The notes under the pieces: model-generated
Seen by the model: only the letters and a program-made list of their open reading frames with translations
What the model was told of the DNA's origin: nothing
The model's database searches: none
Made by a program: the position numbers and the translations under genes
Part shown: piece after piece, positions 13,701-28,495 of the stretch
How positions within the stretch are numbered: position 1 is the first letter of the stretch
How the letters are laid out: every line of letters starts with the position of its first letter
Assembly: GCA_935421135.1 (NCBI GenBank)
Contig: OW285189.1
Span: 12,483,072-12,547,071, forward strand
Origin: Bugulina stolonifera
Lineage: Eukaryota > Bryozoa > Gymnolaemata > Cheilostomatida > Bugulidae
DNA: 64,000 nt
Direction of reading: 5' to 3'

Positions 13701-16700
13701 GTTGTTTTAGTTGATAGCCAAACATTCACTCATTAGCGCATGTTGTGTTATATAGTACTGTATCATATTCACATGCAAGTCTAAAGCAAGTACAGCAATG
13801 TGCTGCATAGATATATAACTTTCATTGACATCTAGAGCTTCAAAGAATACACTTGATCTCTCCTTGACACTATACGTCAGTCCTGTACACTTCCACATTG
13901 TCAAGTAACATATGTATGGGAAATGTATCAATTATACATTCAGCAATTAATTATATACACCAGACAGAGATATTTCTAGTTTGTACTCATAAATTAGCCA
14001 AGCTTAGACAATAGCTGGAATGGAGGGAGGTGTAACCCAGCCCTTACCATACACGCAGCCTTGTGAATAAACCTCCTCCAGTTGGTTAGTGTAATACTTC
14101 ACTTCTACTAGCTGTTAGCAAAGCTACCCACTCCACTCAATAATGGTACTATCACCTGTTCCAGATTTCACTGATATTTCATAATTATGAAGAGAGCACT
14201 GACCTGCCTAATATTGCTAGATTATCTTCATGGTAGAGAGCTGTTTCACAGTCAAATATTTCGTAACTAATCTAACTCATCACGGGTTAGAAAGCGATCA
14301 TTTGTGAAGTAATTAGTTTATTGTTGATTTTAGGACTACAAGTCTGTATGGCAAAAATCTAGCAAAGCGCTGGAGGCGTTTGATGACTATAAACTATACA
14401 TTGAGCTGTTCGGTGTGAGGAAAGCAAAGAGTTTGTTTGTGAATCGAGTGGCTCAGCTCAAGCAGGAGTATATCACTAAACGCAAGGCAGAGTACCTCAC
14501 TCGTATACCTGGACTTCTACTCGAGTTCTTTCCTACCCTGCAATCTGTGGCTGGAAGGTGAGTTTGCCGACACAATAGACATTATAATTATTGTTTGCTC
14601 CAGTATTCTAATAGTTTTATGTATTTATTGTAGCAGTAAAACAGTAATAAGCATGGATATTTTTCTTCTAGTAATAATATTAAAAGTCTGATAGAATTAT
14701 GATGGAGTCTGAGACGTATTTGCCTTTTAATTAACTGAATGAGGGAGTTTTGTAAAGGTGCACTGAATTCTGCTCGTTCCTCTGTATTGATACAATGTGT
14801 CAGAAATAATAGTTTTTCATTCACCTTTTTGTTATTATTACAAGCAGCAAGGTTCACTGTAGGTGATTGTTTATATAGAGCTTTGGCTGTCTACAACTAA
14901 ATTACTTGAGTATAGTAATCCAAGAGTTGTGTGATATATACTGTATAGTAAACTGATGCTTAGTTAAATTACTTAGTGCAAATTTTATAAACTATACTTG
15001 GTGGGAAAGTTTCCTTCCTGTTGTGAAAGCAAGTAAATCATTCATCTCAGTCATTCAAAAAAATGGTGCTAAACAATACTGTGAGTCTTGTTTTTATTGA
15101 CAATCGATATAGAGGATAACAAACCTACAGAATACGAGTTAACTTGATGTGCACTTGTAAGGAAGGCAATTATTGACCCCTATGGTGACTCCCGTTGTCC
15201 TTAAAGAATGGTAAAATGAAGCGTACTAATTCTGATATAACACTTTGTACAATACTAGCTATTCAATAGTGAAGCATATTACAATACTGTTGTTGTAACT
15301 CTATCAAGAGTTAAGGTTATTAGAAGGTCATTGTCATCAGGTTTTCTCCGGTGTGTGTGTATTTCTACACCATAACTATACTATAGGTATGTGTAATATA
15401 ACCTCTGTTCTTAGGTCTTGGCATGGCTGTGTGCGGCTCGTCTTTCAGAGACCTGACTTTAAGCACAGATTTATTAGCCTGCGAGAGAGATGGTCAGATG
15501 ATGACGAGTTCCTGGAATCCGGTGATCAGCGAATTCCTGTTGACTTATTTGCGTCACAGGAAGTAGAGGCCTTCTTTTCACAGCATGTCAAAGCTCTTCA
15601 AGCAGAAGTCAGACGTCAAGAGTATGTTTAACTCCCTGTAGATTTGTGTAACAAATATCGTCACTTTCAATCTTACAGGAAGTTAATAGTAACGATCATT
15701 TAGATAAAGACTTTCCTGTCGCTGACTGCTTGTATTCTCAACAAATAACAAAATTAGTTTTTTGTGACTTAAGGTGTTGTAGATTTTATCATTGGCATGC
15801 CATTTACAATGAAAGGTAAATTTCTCCCTTCATATTGGATTTGTCCTCTCTATTCAGGTACAAGAAGCAGTTCGCAGACCTGGTTTCCAATCATAGAAGT
15901 GTTCTTCCTGGAGCACCTTTACAGGAAATGGAAATATTTTTCACTGGCCGAGAGTGTTATGATGGTCTCTCTCAGCATGATCGGGCAGATGTCTACCGTA
16001 CCGTACAGCAGCAGCTTAGAGACAAGGCTAAGAAAGAGTTCTTGGTAGGTCTGAACTGCTTGCTGCTGTACACATGTAGACTTGTTATAACACAGGGATA
16101 CAATTACTTCATTGTATGTCATGTGTACTAGTGTGATATATAAATATTATCTTGACTAATGTATACACAGTTCAATATAGGTCATACTATATATTATATT
16201 CTATTTAATCAGTGCCACATAGTTTCTATTGCAATTCAATGTGTATTGATAATAGAATGAATGGCGTGACTTTTATGACTTCTTTTTATGGTAATTTTAG
16301 GAATTTAAAATATTTCTTTTAATGAAACTCCTAGAACTTGATGCCTGGGATGCATTTCAAAGTGTTCCTGTCTAATCGGCCATTTAGATATTGTGTACTC
16401 ATCATGCATTGTTGTATATTCATGCCATTGAAGCCCTGTTTGAGAATACCAATAGATGGGCGGCAGTTCAACTTTCACACTCCCGGGTTATGACAATACT
16501 ACAGAAAAACCATGTTTTGTTAGCACTTCATTGTGTACTTTGTAGATGAGTTACGTCAGTGTGCAATCTATTATATTTGTACAAGGATACTGGCATGTTG
16601 TAGGTCATGTCTATCCTATAACTACATGTATTTTATATGCAGTACACGTTATATTGTGGTAAATTATGTATATATAGTTATTGTTGCATAGACCAGCATT

Positions 16701-19700
16701 ACTATGGGTTATATTATATAGAGATAGAGTTTGATACAGCTGAGGATGGGTGGTGGCGTAGACAGTATTAGTATATTATATATCTAGTAACGTATACATG
16801 TATGTCTGTATTGTAGGAGCTATTGTATGAACGAATGGATATATTCTATAAGTATGATGATCCTGATACTCCAATCACACAAGAAGACGTGGAGGCACTA
16901 ATGAGCCTTCTTAGATCAGAACCAAAGTAAGTCGAGAACCTCGGGCTATGACAATATTAATACACTGTTGAAATGTAGATGATTTTCATGCAATTTTAAG
17001 TTGTCATTAATGCAAGCTTAGAGTATACTTGTGTGATGTTGCAATAGCTGACTACTGCAACGGTTATTACATGGTCATTCCTTTCAGGTGTAAGGCGTTG
17101 AGTCGGTGCGAGGAGGACAGGAAGGTAATTATGTTGAATCACCTCGGTTTCCTGCAGTATCCAATCAAGGAGCAATGTCCATTTAGACAGAATTGTATGG
17201 AGGTACAGTTACAGAAATCTCTATCTGCCAAACAGAAGCGGTAAGTAATAAATGTTATATGTAACATGATACATGTTACATGTTGCATGATACATGTTAC
17301 ATGTTGCATGATACATGTTACATGATACATGTTACATGATACATGTTACATATGTATACATTTCTCTACCAGTGGAAGTAATAGCTCATTGCTATATAGT
17401 AGTTTAGTAGTATTAGTTAGTAGTTGGTTTGCTACACAGTGTAGGTCACAGCTGTGTACATTGAACTCTCTTATGAAATATATAATTATGATAATTTCTC
17501 TCTCCTGATAGTCTTCTATTATCATGTATCATATTTATATCTTTCATTCCCATGATTTGGGGAATTGTACATCGTATGTTATACTTATAGTTGGCTGTTT
17601 GACATGTAATACTTGTGCACATCTGTCAGTTATATCAACCCTGGATGTCTATTTAGTGTAAGCTTGTTGACAAACTGTGTTATCAACATTGTTTACAAAC
17701 TGGTAATAACATTCAATCAGCCAACTCTAGCTAGAGGAGTCTGTATATGACAGATATTGTGTAACTGTGTACAGTGGGTAATGTGTCTGACCAGGCTGTT
17801 CTAGGTGACCAGATAGATGGCTTTGAGCCTTGTCAGTGATGTGCTGTTTCCTCTCTTATATAAACCAAATCCTTGGCTGTTTACAAATGAGTTCCCTGCA
17901 ATAGAACTATTATGTGTTATCCTGTATTCTTGTATAGAAGTCAGGGCCACACTGTATTGAACTGGACACCAAATCCAGAGGAAAAGATGATTAATCTCAT
18001 CATAATTGGCGCTCATGGCCTCTCTACAGACCTTGTTGGCGAAATCAGGGTAAATAATTCTATATATAGCTAATAATATCTACCTGTAGTAATCTTATCA
18101 CTGCAGCAGAGTGTCAGCTTCCATGAAAATAGGGGAGCAAATATTTGACTATCTGATAACTAATTCCTAACACTTAGTAGACAGAACATCAGAACATGAT
18201 GTTATGCAATCTATTAATATGTGATGGTGTAAGTGATATATGGTTGATACATATGTTATATGTATATACATTATATATACAAGTATATGTACATATATAT
18301 ACATGTATAATATTACATAATATTATTAACTTAGTGTTGTTTCCTTCCAATAGTATCATTACGGGGAGGATGAATACCCCTTCGATGATAAAGTGTACAG
18401 CTTAGACTACCGAACTATAGATGGTGATGTTAGTCTTCCCCACAACTCCCTCAAAACTCCTGACTTTCTTGCTCATGGTAAGCCTTTATGAATACTCGTG
18501 TAACATGAAGCAAAGCATGACGTGTGGCTTAACAGTACTGCTTCTTGTATTGTAACAGTATGGCTATTTGGGAAGACCACTCCAAATTTTGCCTTTTTGT
18601 CACAAATTCAGAAATCATTAAATAGAATGATTGTTACAGATAAAACAATTGATTGATTAGTTCTACATTATGATGATATATTTTATTACCACTTTTATTT
18701 ACAGGCTGCATATGTGTATTTTCTACTCCTCAAAACTTCAACTTTATTGCCGAGTCTATTCACAAGACTTTCCTGGCATCTAGTGATGACAGGCTACAGT
18801 ACGAGGGGCTGCCGTTGGTGCTGATGAAAGCGTATGACAGCTCTATCAGTGAGAAAGATCACCTCAGACTACGAGATGATGCTAAGTCTTTAGCTCGCAG
18901 GTAAATATACATGTGCATGTAACATACAAATAGCTGATCAAGCCTAAAAGCTATAAAATGTTGGCGGGAAGGCAGGGGAGCATTATGTTACTACATTATG
19001 AACTTTCCTTCTCCTACGAATACTACTACAATGCTCACTAGATAAATGCCACAATTGTTATACTTGCCGCCAATGATATTTGTATAATAGTACATACATG
19101 TGTTGTATATGCTCAAAGAGAACTGTATAACAGTACTTACATTGTATATGTATGTTGTATCGTGTAGACTGAGGTGTGAGTTCATAGACCTTCCAGAGCT
19201 GTATGATCATGATGAGATTGCAGTACGCAGGCAGTTTTATGAGAACCAGGTACCTCGGGCTATGAGAGATATCGCTATACAGATGGCTAACAACGACACT
19301 GTTGATGGACTGTCTGGTTACAGTAGTAGCACCCCATTCGCTGATATCAGGTGAGTTAATTGTTTTTCATACAGAGGTGGATAGGTCAAGACAGTTGGCA
19401 ACTGATGTGTGAATGTAACACCAAGAGCTATCTCTAACCAGTTTGTTCTAGATTAGCGTCAAATTTCTCCAAGACAGATATTTTCGAAATGCTCTGTAAT
19501 TCGTATAATGTTTCATAGTTGGTATACTTGGTATACTTTATGTAATACCATAACTGAGATGATGAAGTATCATTAGGCTTACCAGTAACGCAGTAAATAT
19601 CTTCTGCGCGCCCATAATATACACAGGTGATGATTTCTATGTTACAGGTTACTCATGTGTCACATGTGTGCTGACCCCTACTCAGTGGACACTGTCCTGC

Positions 19701-22700
19701 AGCCATTCCTGGCCATGCAGTCGTGTACTGTGGTCACTAACGACAGATACCATGTCATACAGTTCGACACTTACATATCTGATGTAAAGCGTAAAGTTGA
19801 GGTAATACTTGCCTCATATCACGAGGCTACACTGCTCAAGGATGAGTATTGTCACGGGTATATCCTGTGCTACTCGACTAAACGCAAGTCTTCCTGCTCA
19901 ATGCTAGAGTAAGTTTATTTATTAACTACTTTTCATGTAGTGGGCATAAAAATATAAACTATACTTTACTATTTCATTGAAATACATCTGAGTGTAACGA
20001 CAGAGTATCGTTGACTGAACAAAAACAGCACTTTTCCCAACCCAAAATTTCTTCACAGTCCCATCAGTCGGGTTATAAATTTACTTTCTTTGTTAGTGGA
20101 CATGATAAATATAGAACTATCGGCACTGTCCCCGATAAATTCTACCTCCGTATCCTATTCACAGTGTGTACCTGTACCAGTAGTCAATGTTGTGTCTCTA
20201 TATTGTAGAAGTTTCATATCAAAGATTCCCCCAGTGCCAAGCTTGGTTGTAGCGGTGAATGACTCCATGCATAATGATGTCACCATATCTCTAACCAATA
20301 AAGGTCGATTCGTCGCAGAAAACCACAATTGCCTCTTCATTACCACCAATGACTTTTGCAACCGTTGTAAGTGTGATTCTGTCGAACACCATAACTGAAG
20401 TTATTCCGTTGAAAAGGTTACCATTGTATTGCTGAGGCCACTTTTCTACTGTATTCCATGCTGTTAAATATTTATATCTAGTTTTACCTGTGTGGTATCA
20501 ATGTCTTGCAGCTCCGTACACACTGTTGCTCAAGGAAGTATGGGAGCTACATCAGAGACGTATATCAATACAAACTGAGTCCTTCACCTCTGCTACTGGG
20601 TCTTTAGAGAATTCATATAACTCTTCCTACCACAGTCCCCAGGATCCTAACAAACAGTGAGTTTTGTCTACCCTGTCCCCACCATGCGTTAGTTACTGGG
20701 TTGGGGACTTTGCATGTAACATGCGAATCACTTCTAGTCTTCAAATGTTTATAAATTAATTTCAACTCATTAATTGGTAGAAAAAAAATGCAAATTTTCA
20801 ATTGTGGCATTCAATATTACACATATTCATATTCACAATGTATGCTATATTTAATATTTTGTCACTTCTAGGTTTGCTACGATGAATCCTGTTGGTCGTA
20901 AACAGTGGTCTGATTCACGCGCTGGAATCTATCTTGGCGGTAAGCTACTCTCTGTCTTTATGTCATTACATACTGTTTGACTACTACAAGTATACAGCAT
21001 TAGAGTAGTAATTGATTCAAACTAATAGAATTATACTGTTATGTAGTTAATATTGTACAGCATCTGTAAGTCACTATACTGTATGCTGTACTCTATAGAT
21101 GTATGTCTCATTGGGAATACTAGATTGCCTACTGTCTGTTGAATATTATAGGTCGGCTAATACTAAATAAACACCCAGCATCTTCTGGAACAAACCTTCT
21201 TAAATACGGCTCGTTAGAGGCATTCCCCTGCCCTGATGATTTACCAAATTCTAAATTTTTGTTGCGGAAAATAAAATCCAAACAGTCGTCGTCTTACTCA
21301 ATGGGGCTTGAGATGCTCTGTTACTATACTACTAGTAAATCCTACTCCACTGGAATTATATCACAAAATTGTATTGGTATGATTGGTGTTGTATAATTAT
21401 ATCCATTTATATATTGTAGTATATTTATTAGCTTTGACACGCATGTAGCTTTACAATATGCTTATCATTAGTTGCTTTACAGTATATGTGCTGTATGTGT
21501 ATGTGTACATGTAGCAGAGTTTACAAGGTGAAATCCTAAGCCTTCGTCACCATCACACCTTTATTACGACCTTCCCTCATTGGTTAAATATAGACTACGT
21601 ATTCCCAAACTGCAATTTTTGTTTACAAGTATGCTTATTATTTGTTACAGAACAAGGACTTGTTATTTTACTAAACCATTGTATATATTAGTGCAGAATT
21701 ATAGCATGTGATTGTAAAAACCCGTTCAAAATGAGATATTCCTTGCATCTACAGGTACTTGGTCAGATAATAATGAGATCTACTATAAAGACAAGATCCA
21801 CGCCCCTCTGGCAGAGAGAGTGGAGATGTTGGACTATGAGGACCCACCAGATGCTCTCTCTGATACGAGCGAGGAGTATGCTCTCGTGCATGACGCTCTA
21901 CCAGCTGGTAAAATACAACGGGTGCAGTCAACTCTGAAGAGAGATTTCAGACCTGGTAAGTGTACCACTAAGTACGAGTCAGTTTTCTGGTGGACGTCGA
22001 TTGCTATGAAAAGATGTTGACCTCATGGAGAAAGAATTGAAAGTTTAATATGAATATACAGCAGAGTATTTACCTCCATGTAGATACACATGAATACACA
22101 ACTCTATAAGTATGCATTTACATGTACTACATACATACATGTACATATATATAGTGTATACTGTACACTATGTATACATGTACAATGTAAGATCTAGTCT
22201 GTGCTGTGACATAACAGGCTGTTAATAACAGCTTGCCTACCCAACTGCTTGCAGTGTTTGTCATTGCAATTGCTCTGCCCTAGTAATTTAATCTACTTTG
22301 CAGACTGTAATACCATTACACTATGTACGCATATTATTACATGCAGTTCTTGTCAACTACTTCAGTTGATTAGTGACTCACTCCGTGTAACTGAATAGAA
22401 ATGTAGCCAAGGCTTCATGACAGACTAACAAGGTTCTGGCTTCTTTGTATGACGTTGAGTTTAGAATTAATGCATCTCTGAGTCTGTATATCAAGCTGTA
22501 TTATCATAAAGATATTATTGTAAAGTATAACATTGTATCCTTAATTTGGTTGTTGTAGCCTTCCCACAGACAGACTCCGAGTCAGACATGAGTTCGTTAG
22601 AAAGGACGTCGGCCATGCGTAGTCCAATAAACAGACGCCGAAATATCATGAATAAGATCAACCCACCGTCAGGTCGAAGAGCCCTCAGTCCCATGAGCCC

Positions 22701-24989
22701 AAGGGTGGATAACTCTAGCACACCTGAAAGGAAGAGTAACTCTCTACCACGTGTTATACTACATAGAGTGAATATGGATAGTACATGGGATAACAGCTCC
22801 GCCTCTAATCCTCGCACTAATACTAGTATGTATATGTATCCGTGATACTTTGTATAGGCAGACATAATATAACACAGGCATGTACACCAAATAGTAACTT
22901 TGAAAGATGTCAGGAATTAGACCATCCTCCCCTGTTATAAATCATTCTCCTATGTTCTACTTAGGAAATAAATTTTCTTATTTTGGATAATCAATTTTCT
23001 TGTACAGCTGTTAATGTAGTGTTTTATATAACTTGCAGTGAAGAGTGACACTCCGTCAGAAGGCAGCGAAAGTGCTGGAGATGAAGTTAAGAGATCGGGT
23101 AATGAAGTGAAGCGTAACAGATCTCTAAGAGTTCTGAGGCGCAAGAAGTTTGATGGTTCAAATGGTGATGATGAAACCAGCTTGTTGGAGAGATTCAAGA
23201 ACACGGTAACTACGAATGACCCAGAGAAGCAACGACGAAAATCCATAAGGCGTAAACAGAAAGAGGATGTAAGATTTCTTGTTATCACTGTTATCCGCTG
23301 ATCAAAATTAGAACCAGGAATGATGTTGTATTTGAATTTTATGTATTATGTAACTTTTCTACGAGATGCTAATTAAATATGTTTGTGTTGCAGGAGAAGA
23401 TTCTGAGAGATAAACAAAAATCTGTTCGACGAAAGTTAAAATCTCGACTGAAGAGACAGAGTTATTTGAGTAACCGTGGTAATGGCATGACTTTACAGGA
23501 CTACGTGCAGATGGAGGGTAACCTTATCCCAAAGTTTGTGGAGTTGTGCGTCAAACATTTAGAGGGTCAAGGTTAGTTTACACACTAGCTACATTCCACC
23601 AAGTACTTCTGGATTAGAAGTTGTCTCCTTTATGTTTATCTGCTGATTTTAATGAGATGTCGAACCAATTGTGCTTTCCAATGAAATAAAATCTGCTCAA
23701 TTCAACCATAGTGTTGGCCAATAGCTACACGCTACCATATTGAGCTGGCTTTGTAACTACTGCTATGACTGTTGTAATATATACATGTACAGTGTATTTG
23801 TTATCATATCGCTGCTGTTGTCCTCGTTAGGTTTGGCTGTAGAGGGTCTGTATCGTATTCCTGGAAACACTGCCCAGGTTGAGTTACTCAAAGAGATGTT
23901 TCAGCATGATAAGGGAGTGGATATCAGTGCCATAGACATTGGTGTAAATGCTGTGGCGACAGCGCTAAAGGGTTTCTTCAGTGACCTCGCTGAACCGTTG
24001 GTATCTGCAAATCTAAACCAGGAACTTGTCATAGCGGACAGTAAGTATCATTCTACTTCTTCCTCATGCTGGATTATGTATATGTGTATGCAGTTGATTA
24101 GAGTTCATTAGAGTTAAACTTATTCTGTGTAACTCTGACGGGTTTTTGTAGGATTGGAGTTCGATCCAAATAATAATAGTCATGGTGAGGCGCTGTGATT
24201 ATCATCATTGTAGTAATATATTATGTTATATGTTTCATTTGATAGTATCTGTTGTGTGTTATGTTTTCATATAGATTGTGTTTCACTGGTGAACATAGAA
24301 AGGAGATTGCTGGGTCATACGTTGCTTGTTGTGAAATTAGTTAATTTCAATTATTTGTGTTGTTCACAGTTGTTGCTTACCTTCGGCATACATTGTATTT
24401 ATTTGTGATTATTTATTATTTGTAGCCATCCCTGAGAAAAGTTCTCGTTTGTTAGCTCTTCGGGGTGTGCTCAAGAAGTTGCCTCCTGCCAACCATGAAA
24501 TACTAAGATACTTGGTTACCCACCTCTATCGGTAAGTGACCAAATACTAAAAGTACACAGTAACCATATGTACACAGTAACTAAATGTATACAGTAACTA
24601 AATGTATACAGTAACTAAATAGATTACTGAAGATAAATGTAACATATTCCTTGCTGAATGTTACACGAGTCTTATCCATGTAACATTTATAGTCGCTTTA
24701 CGCTTTACTTACGTGTACATGTATGTAGAATTTAAATCACAATAGTGAACTGCTACATTACCACGGCCTGTATATTCATTTACTAATACATATTTATAGA
24801 GTGAGCAAGAACAATGAGGTGAACAGCATGGACAGTAAGAATTTAGCCATATGCTGGTGGCCCACTATAATACGTCCAGTGATCAGTAATGTCGATGACC
24901 TGAAGTCAATGGGTAAAGCCATGGAGGACATTACTATTACTTTGATTGAGCAGCATGGATTCTTTTTCTATAATGAGCACGAGGTGTGA
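7779..24989 (+). CDS. ARHGAP35: p190RhoGAP (ARHGAP35/ARHGAP5 homologue), 26 coding exons, complete
   Basis: Exons: 7779-7866, 8979-9311, 9947-10161, 11280-11397, 12643-12761, 14334-14557, 15415-15621, 15858-16044, 16817-16926, 17088-17240, 17938-18049, 18354-18477, 18705-18900, 19168-19350, 19648-19908, 20209-20366, 20512-20656, 20872-20939, 21152-21376, 21755-21955, 22559-22825, 23039-23268, 23394-23571, 23831-24040, 24426-24531, 24800-24989. They sum to 4608 bp (1535 aa; human paralogues are about 1500). Order: N-terminal GTPase-like domain (about 14-251; P-loop GNIGVGKS at 30-37, TKMD at 201-204, ETSA at 231-234), FF-domain region (about 285-585), two pseudo-GTPase regions (about 600-940), disordered linker, then the RhoGAP domain (about 1335-1532; arginine finger in GLYRIPG near 1376). 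The family speeds GTP hydrolysis by Rho at the membrane and cortex to lower actomyosin tension. Linker tyrosines near 1103 and 1117 match the phosphotyrosine region of the mammalian protein. A single gene would predate the vertebrate A/B split, so the symbol is approximate. Confidence 0.96.
17256..17352. repeat. TACATGTTACATG(TTGCATGA) minisatellite
   Basis: Imperfect tandem units of ATGATACATGTTACATGTTGC and the shorter ATGATACATGTTAC, just after the donor of p190RhoGAP exon 10. Each unit is itself partly palindromic (ACATGT). Confidence 0.85.
24553..24620. repeat. 17-bp tandem repeat
   Basis: About four copies of ACAGTAACTAAATGTAT inside the last intron of the p190RhoGAP gene. No function seen. 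Confidence 0.75.
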
Positions 24990-26310
24990 TTAATGTAAGT
25001 CTTGTTGTAAATAGTTTTAATTATTTAATAGTCGATATATTTATGTCTTTTATCTAGTTAATAATCTAGTAAGATTATTAATGGAATTACTCCACTACGG
25101 AGAATGCGAATGAATAGCTATTATGCAAGGATGACGTTCTTCCTAGTCAAAATGTTTTTGTCAGTGCCAATTTTACCATTTATATCTATTCCGATGCAAT
25201 TGTATTTTTCCTTGTTTATTGGCATTTGACCTTGTTCTTCCAGTTTGTATAACAAAGTACTTGATTTGTATAACAATATCGTTATTTTAAATGTGATGAC
25301 AAATTATTTTATGGTTAATTAATAATTATGCGTATTGACTGTTTTACCCTCACTAAACCTCTTATAATATTGTGCTGATGAACAAATTTTTATTGATCAA
25401 CCTTCTGTTTTTAATGATTTAAACTTTAGTTAGTTGTCTATTTTCCATGCAATGTATATGAGTATATACCATAATTGTCTGTAATTGTGTTACAGTTCTA
25501 TGTAGCTATAATATAATCTATTACACAACTATTTAAATTAAACTTGCATCCTTTTTTGAATAGCATTTGACACATACAAGTAAAATCCAACGTCAACACT
25601 ACCCAACTGAATTTGCTTGCAGCAGGTATAATGGAGTCTTACCAACTAGGGTTCATTACAACCACCCAACTACAGACTACAAATTATACTGGCAACTAAA
25701 GTGCTAAACTGCTAGTCCTGATTACCGATTGCAAGTACTCCTTTAATATGGGCTAAGATCTTTTATGATAGATTAGATAATAGTACAAGTATAACTTGAA
25801 TTTTTTCTTTGATGGTTAAATTATGATGATAACCAAAATATTGTTGAAATATTAGGAATAAAAGCACCCTGTGCATTGATGGTCATGTGACATAGGATCA
25901 ATTATATTGAACAATAATATACTTGTAGAGGGAGTTACAATGTAGATGCACTTGCAGTACAACTCGTATGAACTAAGGAGTTGTCCTCTTCCTTATGTTA
26001 TTTTGGTATTACCAGAGTTGTTCTCTCTTTTGCGTAACAACGTGAGCCGCTGTAACAGTAGAGTAGCTTTAATTACATACTTCATAAATAAAAACAACAC
26101 TGAACCAATTTTTGATTTACTAATTTTGCAACATTTTAAAAATATTAATTTTAACTAACAATTAAAAAATTAGCTGTTTATATGTACAAATTATGCCGAA
26201 AATAGTTTATATAAATTTAACATTTTTGTTGGACACTCTAGTTTCCGTTTGTGCAAACAAGTGTGAATCTTTTAAAGGATCTTTTTTATTCCTATTTATG
26301 ACTCTACACG
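24990..26310. other. p190RhoGAP 3' region and intergenic spacer to mS26
   Basis: AT-rich and non-coding by eye. An AATAAA within GGAATAAAAGC near 25857 is a possible poly(A) signal for p190RhoGAP. The last few hundred bases act as 5' flank of the mS26 gene starting at 26311. Confidence 0.4.
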
Positions 26311-28179
26311 ATGAGTGCGTGCATTAACAGGCTGTCCATTTGTTTATCGAATTCGAGTGCTAGAGTAATTAACATAAATACAACGGAAAATACCCTATTC
26401 TCACTCACTAGTGTGAGGTTTAGAAAGCGTCGAGATCAGATCAGACGTGCTCCAAGCAAAATCTATTATGTGAGGGAGCCTACCCCTAAAGATACGGAAG
26501 AAATGGCGTTTCTAAATGTGGAAATGAAGCGCTATAACACTAAAGTCAAGTCAATTTTGTAAGTGTGTTTGTAATTTTGAACCAAGACTCAACCATAATT
26601 GGAATAAGCCTACAAGCTTTAAGTTTTTTTAAGTTTAGTTGTGTAATTATTATTTTGTAAATTTTTTGTAATTAATTCCAGTAGAAGCTAATCTGAGTCA
26701 AGTACTAATGGTGCATCAATTTTTGATGTGGTATTCCATCTTTGAGACTAAGCCTATGTTGCTATGTAGCCTTTATGGGGACTGAAACCTCGTTACTTGC
26801 TGTTAGGACAAGCAATAACAAACTTCATCAAAACGTGTAACTTCAAGTTGAGTAGGTATAAATATGCAAAATTTGATGTTGTATTATATTTAGTAATGTC
26901 GTTGGACCTAAAATATTTTTTTAAATCTCTAGGCCTGTCTGGCCATGGCACTGCAAGGTCAGGAGTATGTGTTTCTAAAATTCTCATGGTCATTGTTGCG
27001 CTTATCATCACTTAGTAATCTAAAATTAATTTACTATTTTAGGTCATTCTTAAAATCTCAAGAACAACCACTGAGTCAAATGGTGAAAGAAGGTCAAGTG
27101 GCTACAGATAACGTGCAAGATGATTTGGCAAGAGCATTTGAGTTAAATGATGCCTGGAATGAAAGTGTGGCCAAACAAAGGTAATACATTAGGCCTAAAT
27201 AGCATACCTCATCATGTTGTATGGAGACCCTGAGGGAATCACTGGATATGCATGTCTCATATGATACCAACAGATTACTATCCTAGCGTTTTATACTTGA
27301 TTGAATATTTTATGAATAATAGAACTGCTCGAGTAGCAGCAGATGCTATAGCAGTACAGAAAATTAGAGATGAAAAGCTTACAGAAGCAATAGAGAAGAT
27401 GCAATTGGAACAGACTGTAGCAAAAGATGTGTTGAAATCAGTTATTGTAAGTATGGCAATTACTCAAAGCTTATTCTTTGTTATTTTTATTGAGTGAATT
27501 ATTCCTCTCATATTAATTAATGTCTAACAAATAAGACTCTACTGGCCTATTTGCGTCGTCACCATTATGTATTCTGTGTTCATCAGAGCTAAAAACTACC
27601 AAATCAACCGCAGATATACATGTAGGCCTAAAGACATGCATATGCTGTGCCCTTTGAACTCGAAACACAACGTCAAGACTATTGTAGGCAATGAAACTTT
27701 GCATAACCTGAGAAATGCTGAATCTGGCTTGCCGATAAATATTCACAGCATTTTTTCCATAAGGGAAACTTACGGTGCCCCTTGACGTCACATATCTTAC
27801 ATGTATGTGGAGGTTGGTTGGTGGAGAATTTGTCAAAACATGTTTAGTGTTTCGTATTTGAAATACTATTGGCTGCAGCCAGGTTTAGGTGCCCTGTGAA
27901 ATTTGAGGGGTGGGAAACCAGGATGGGGCAAGTGCTATTGCAACAAAGTTTTATCGTAATAATTGGAAATGCAATTAGAAAAGTCAACCATGGTCCAGTA
28001 TAAACTCTTTGTGGTGAATTACAACGAATCTGCAGTCTCCGAATGTGCTTGTTTTGTAGGAGCGTCGAGCACAAGCTATAGACATGGACAACTTAGATGA
28101 AGAACTAGAACAATTCTTAGATAGTGAACCTATAAACCATAACTTTGCCATTACAGCTACTGGGGAAAGAGTGAAATAG
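26311..28179 (+). CDS. MRPS26: Mitochondrial small-subunit ribosomal protein mS26, complete
   Basis: Four exons, 26311-26558, 27043-27180, 27323-27446 and 28060-28179, sum to 630 bp (209 aa; human 205), ending in TAG. The N-terminus is basic and Ser/Thr-rich with few acids, fitting a mitochondrial targeting peptide. A basic patch (RKRRDQIRRAPSK) follows, then a stretch on the 'two-residue PxxxEE, RYxxxxxxI' pattern of mS26. The middle is a long charged helix rich in Ala, Glu and Lys, ending in EELEQFLDSEPINHNFAIT. That ending parallels the human LDSRKNYNWAIT C-terminus, the most diagnostic part. mS26 is a structural protein of the mitochondrial ribosome small subunit. The gene is convergent with CFAP206, about 316 bp between stop codons. 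The assignment rests on C-terminal likeness, length and helix content. Confidence 0.85.
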
Positions 28180-28495
28180 CTATTGTCTAATCTAGCAGTT
28201 ATTTGTAAATAGTTATCATAATTATATTACATTTTGATACATGCTATACTGTATTATATTCATTGTTTTATTTCATATAAATATACATGAATAGCCGTTT
28301 ATCTTTAGTCAAGTGAGTTATATTCAAAGTAGGACATAACCTGCATATGAATAGAACAAACATAAATATGATTTATCATTTCAGAGCTCTAAGCCAAATA
28401 AATATACTAAATTATTATTATCCCAAACTTTAAGGTTGCTGCCAAGTTTGCCCGATAGATGAGATATTTCAGTAATTGTGAGTGAATCAATGTCT

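Noticed and set aside
17139..17330. Minus-strand frame of repeated MYHVTCIMQHVTC-type residues
   Set aside because: Product of the TACATGT minisatellite.
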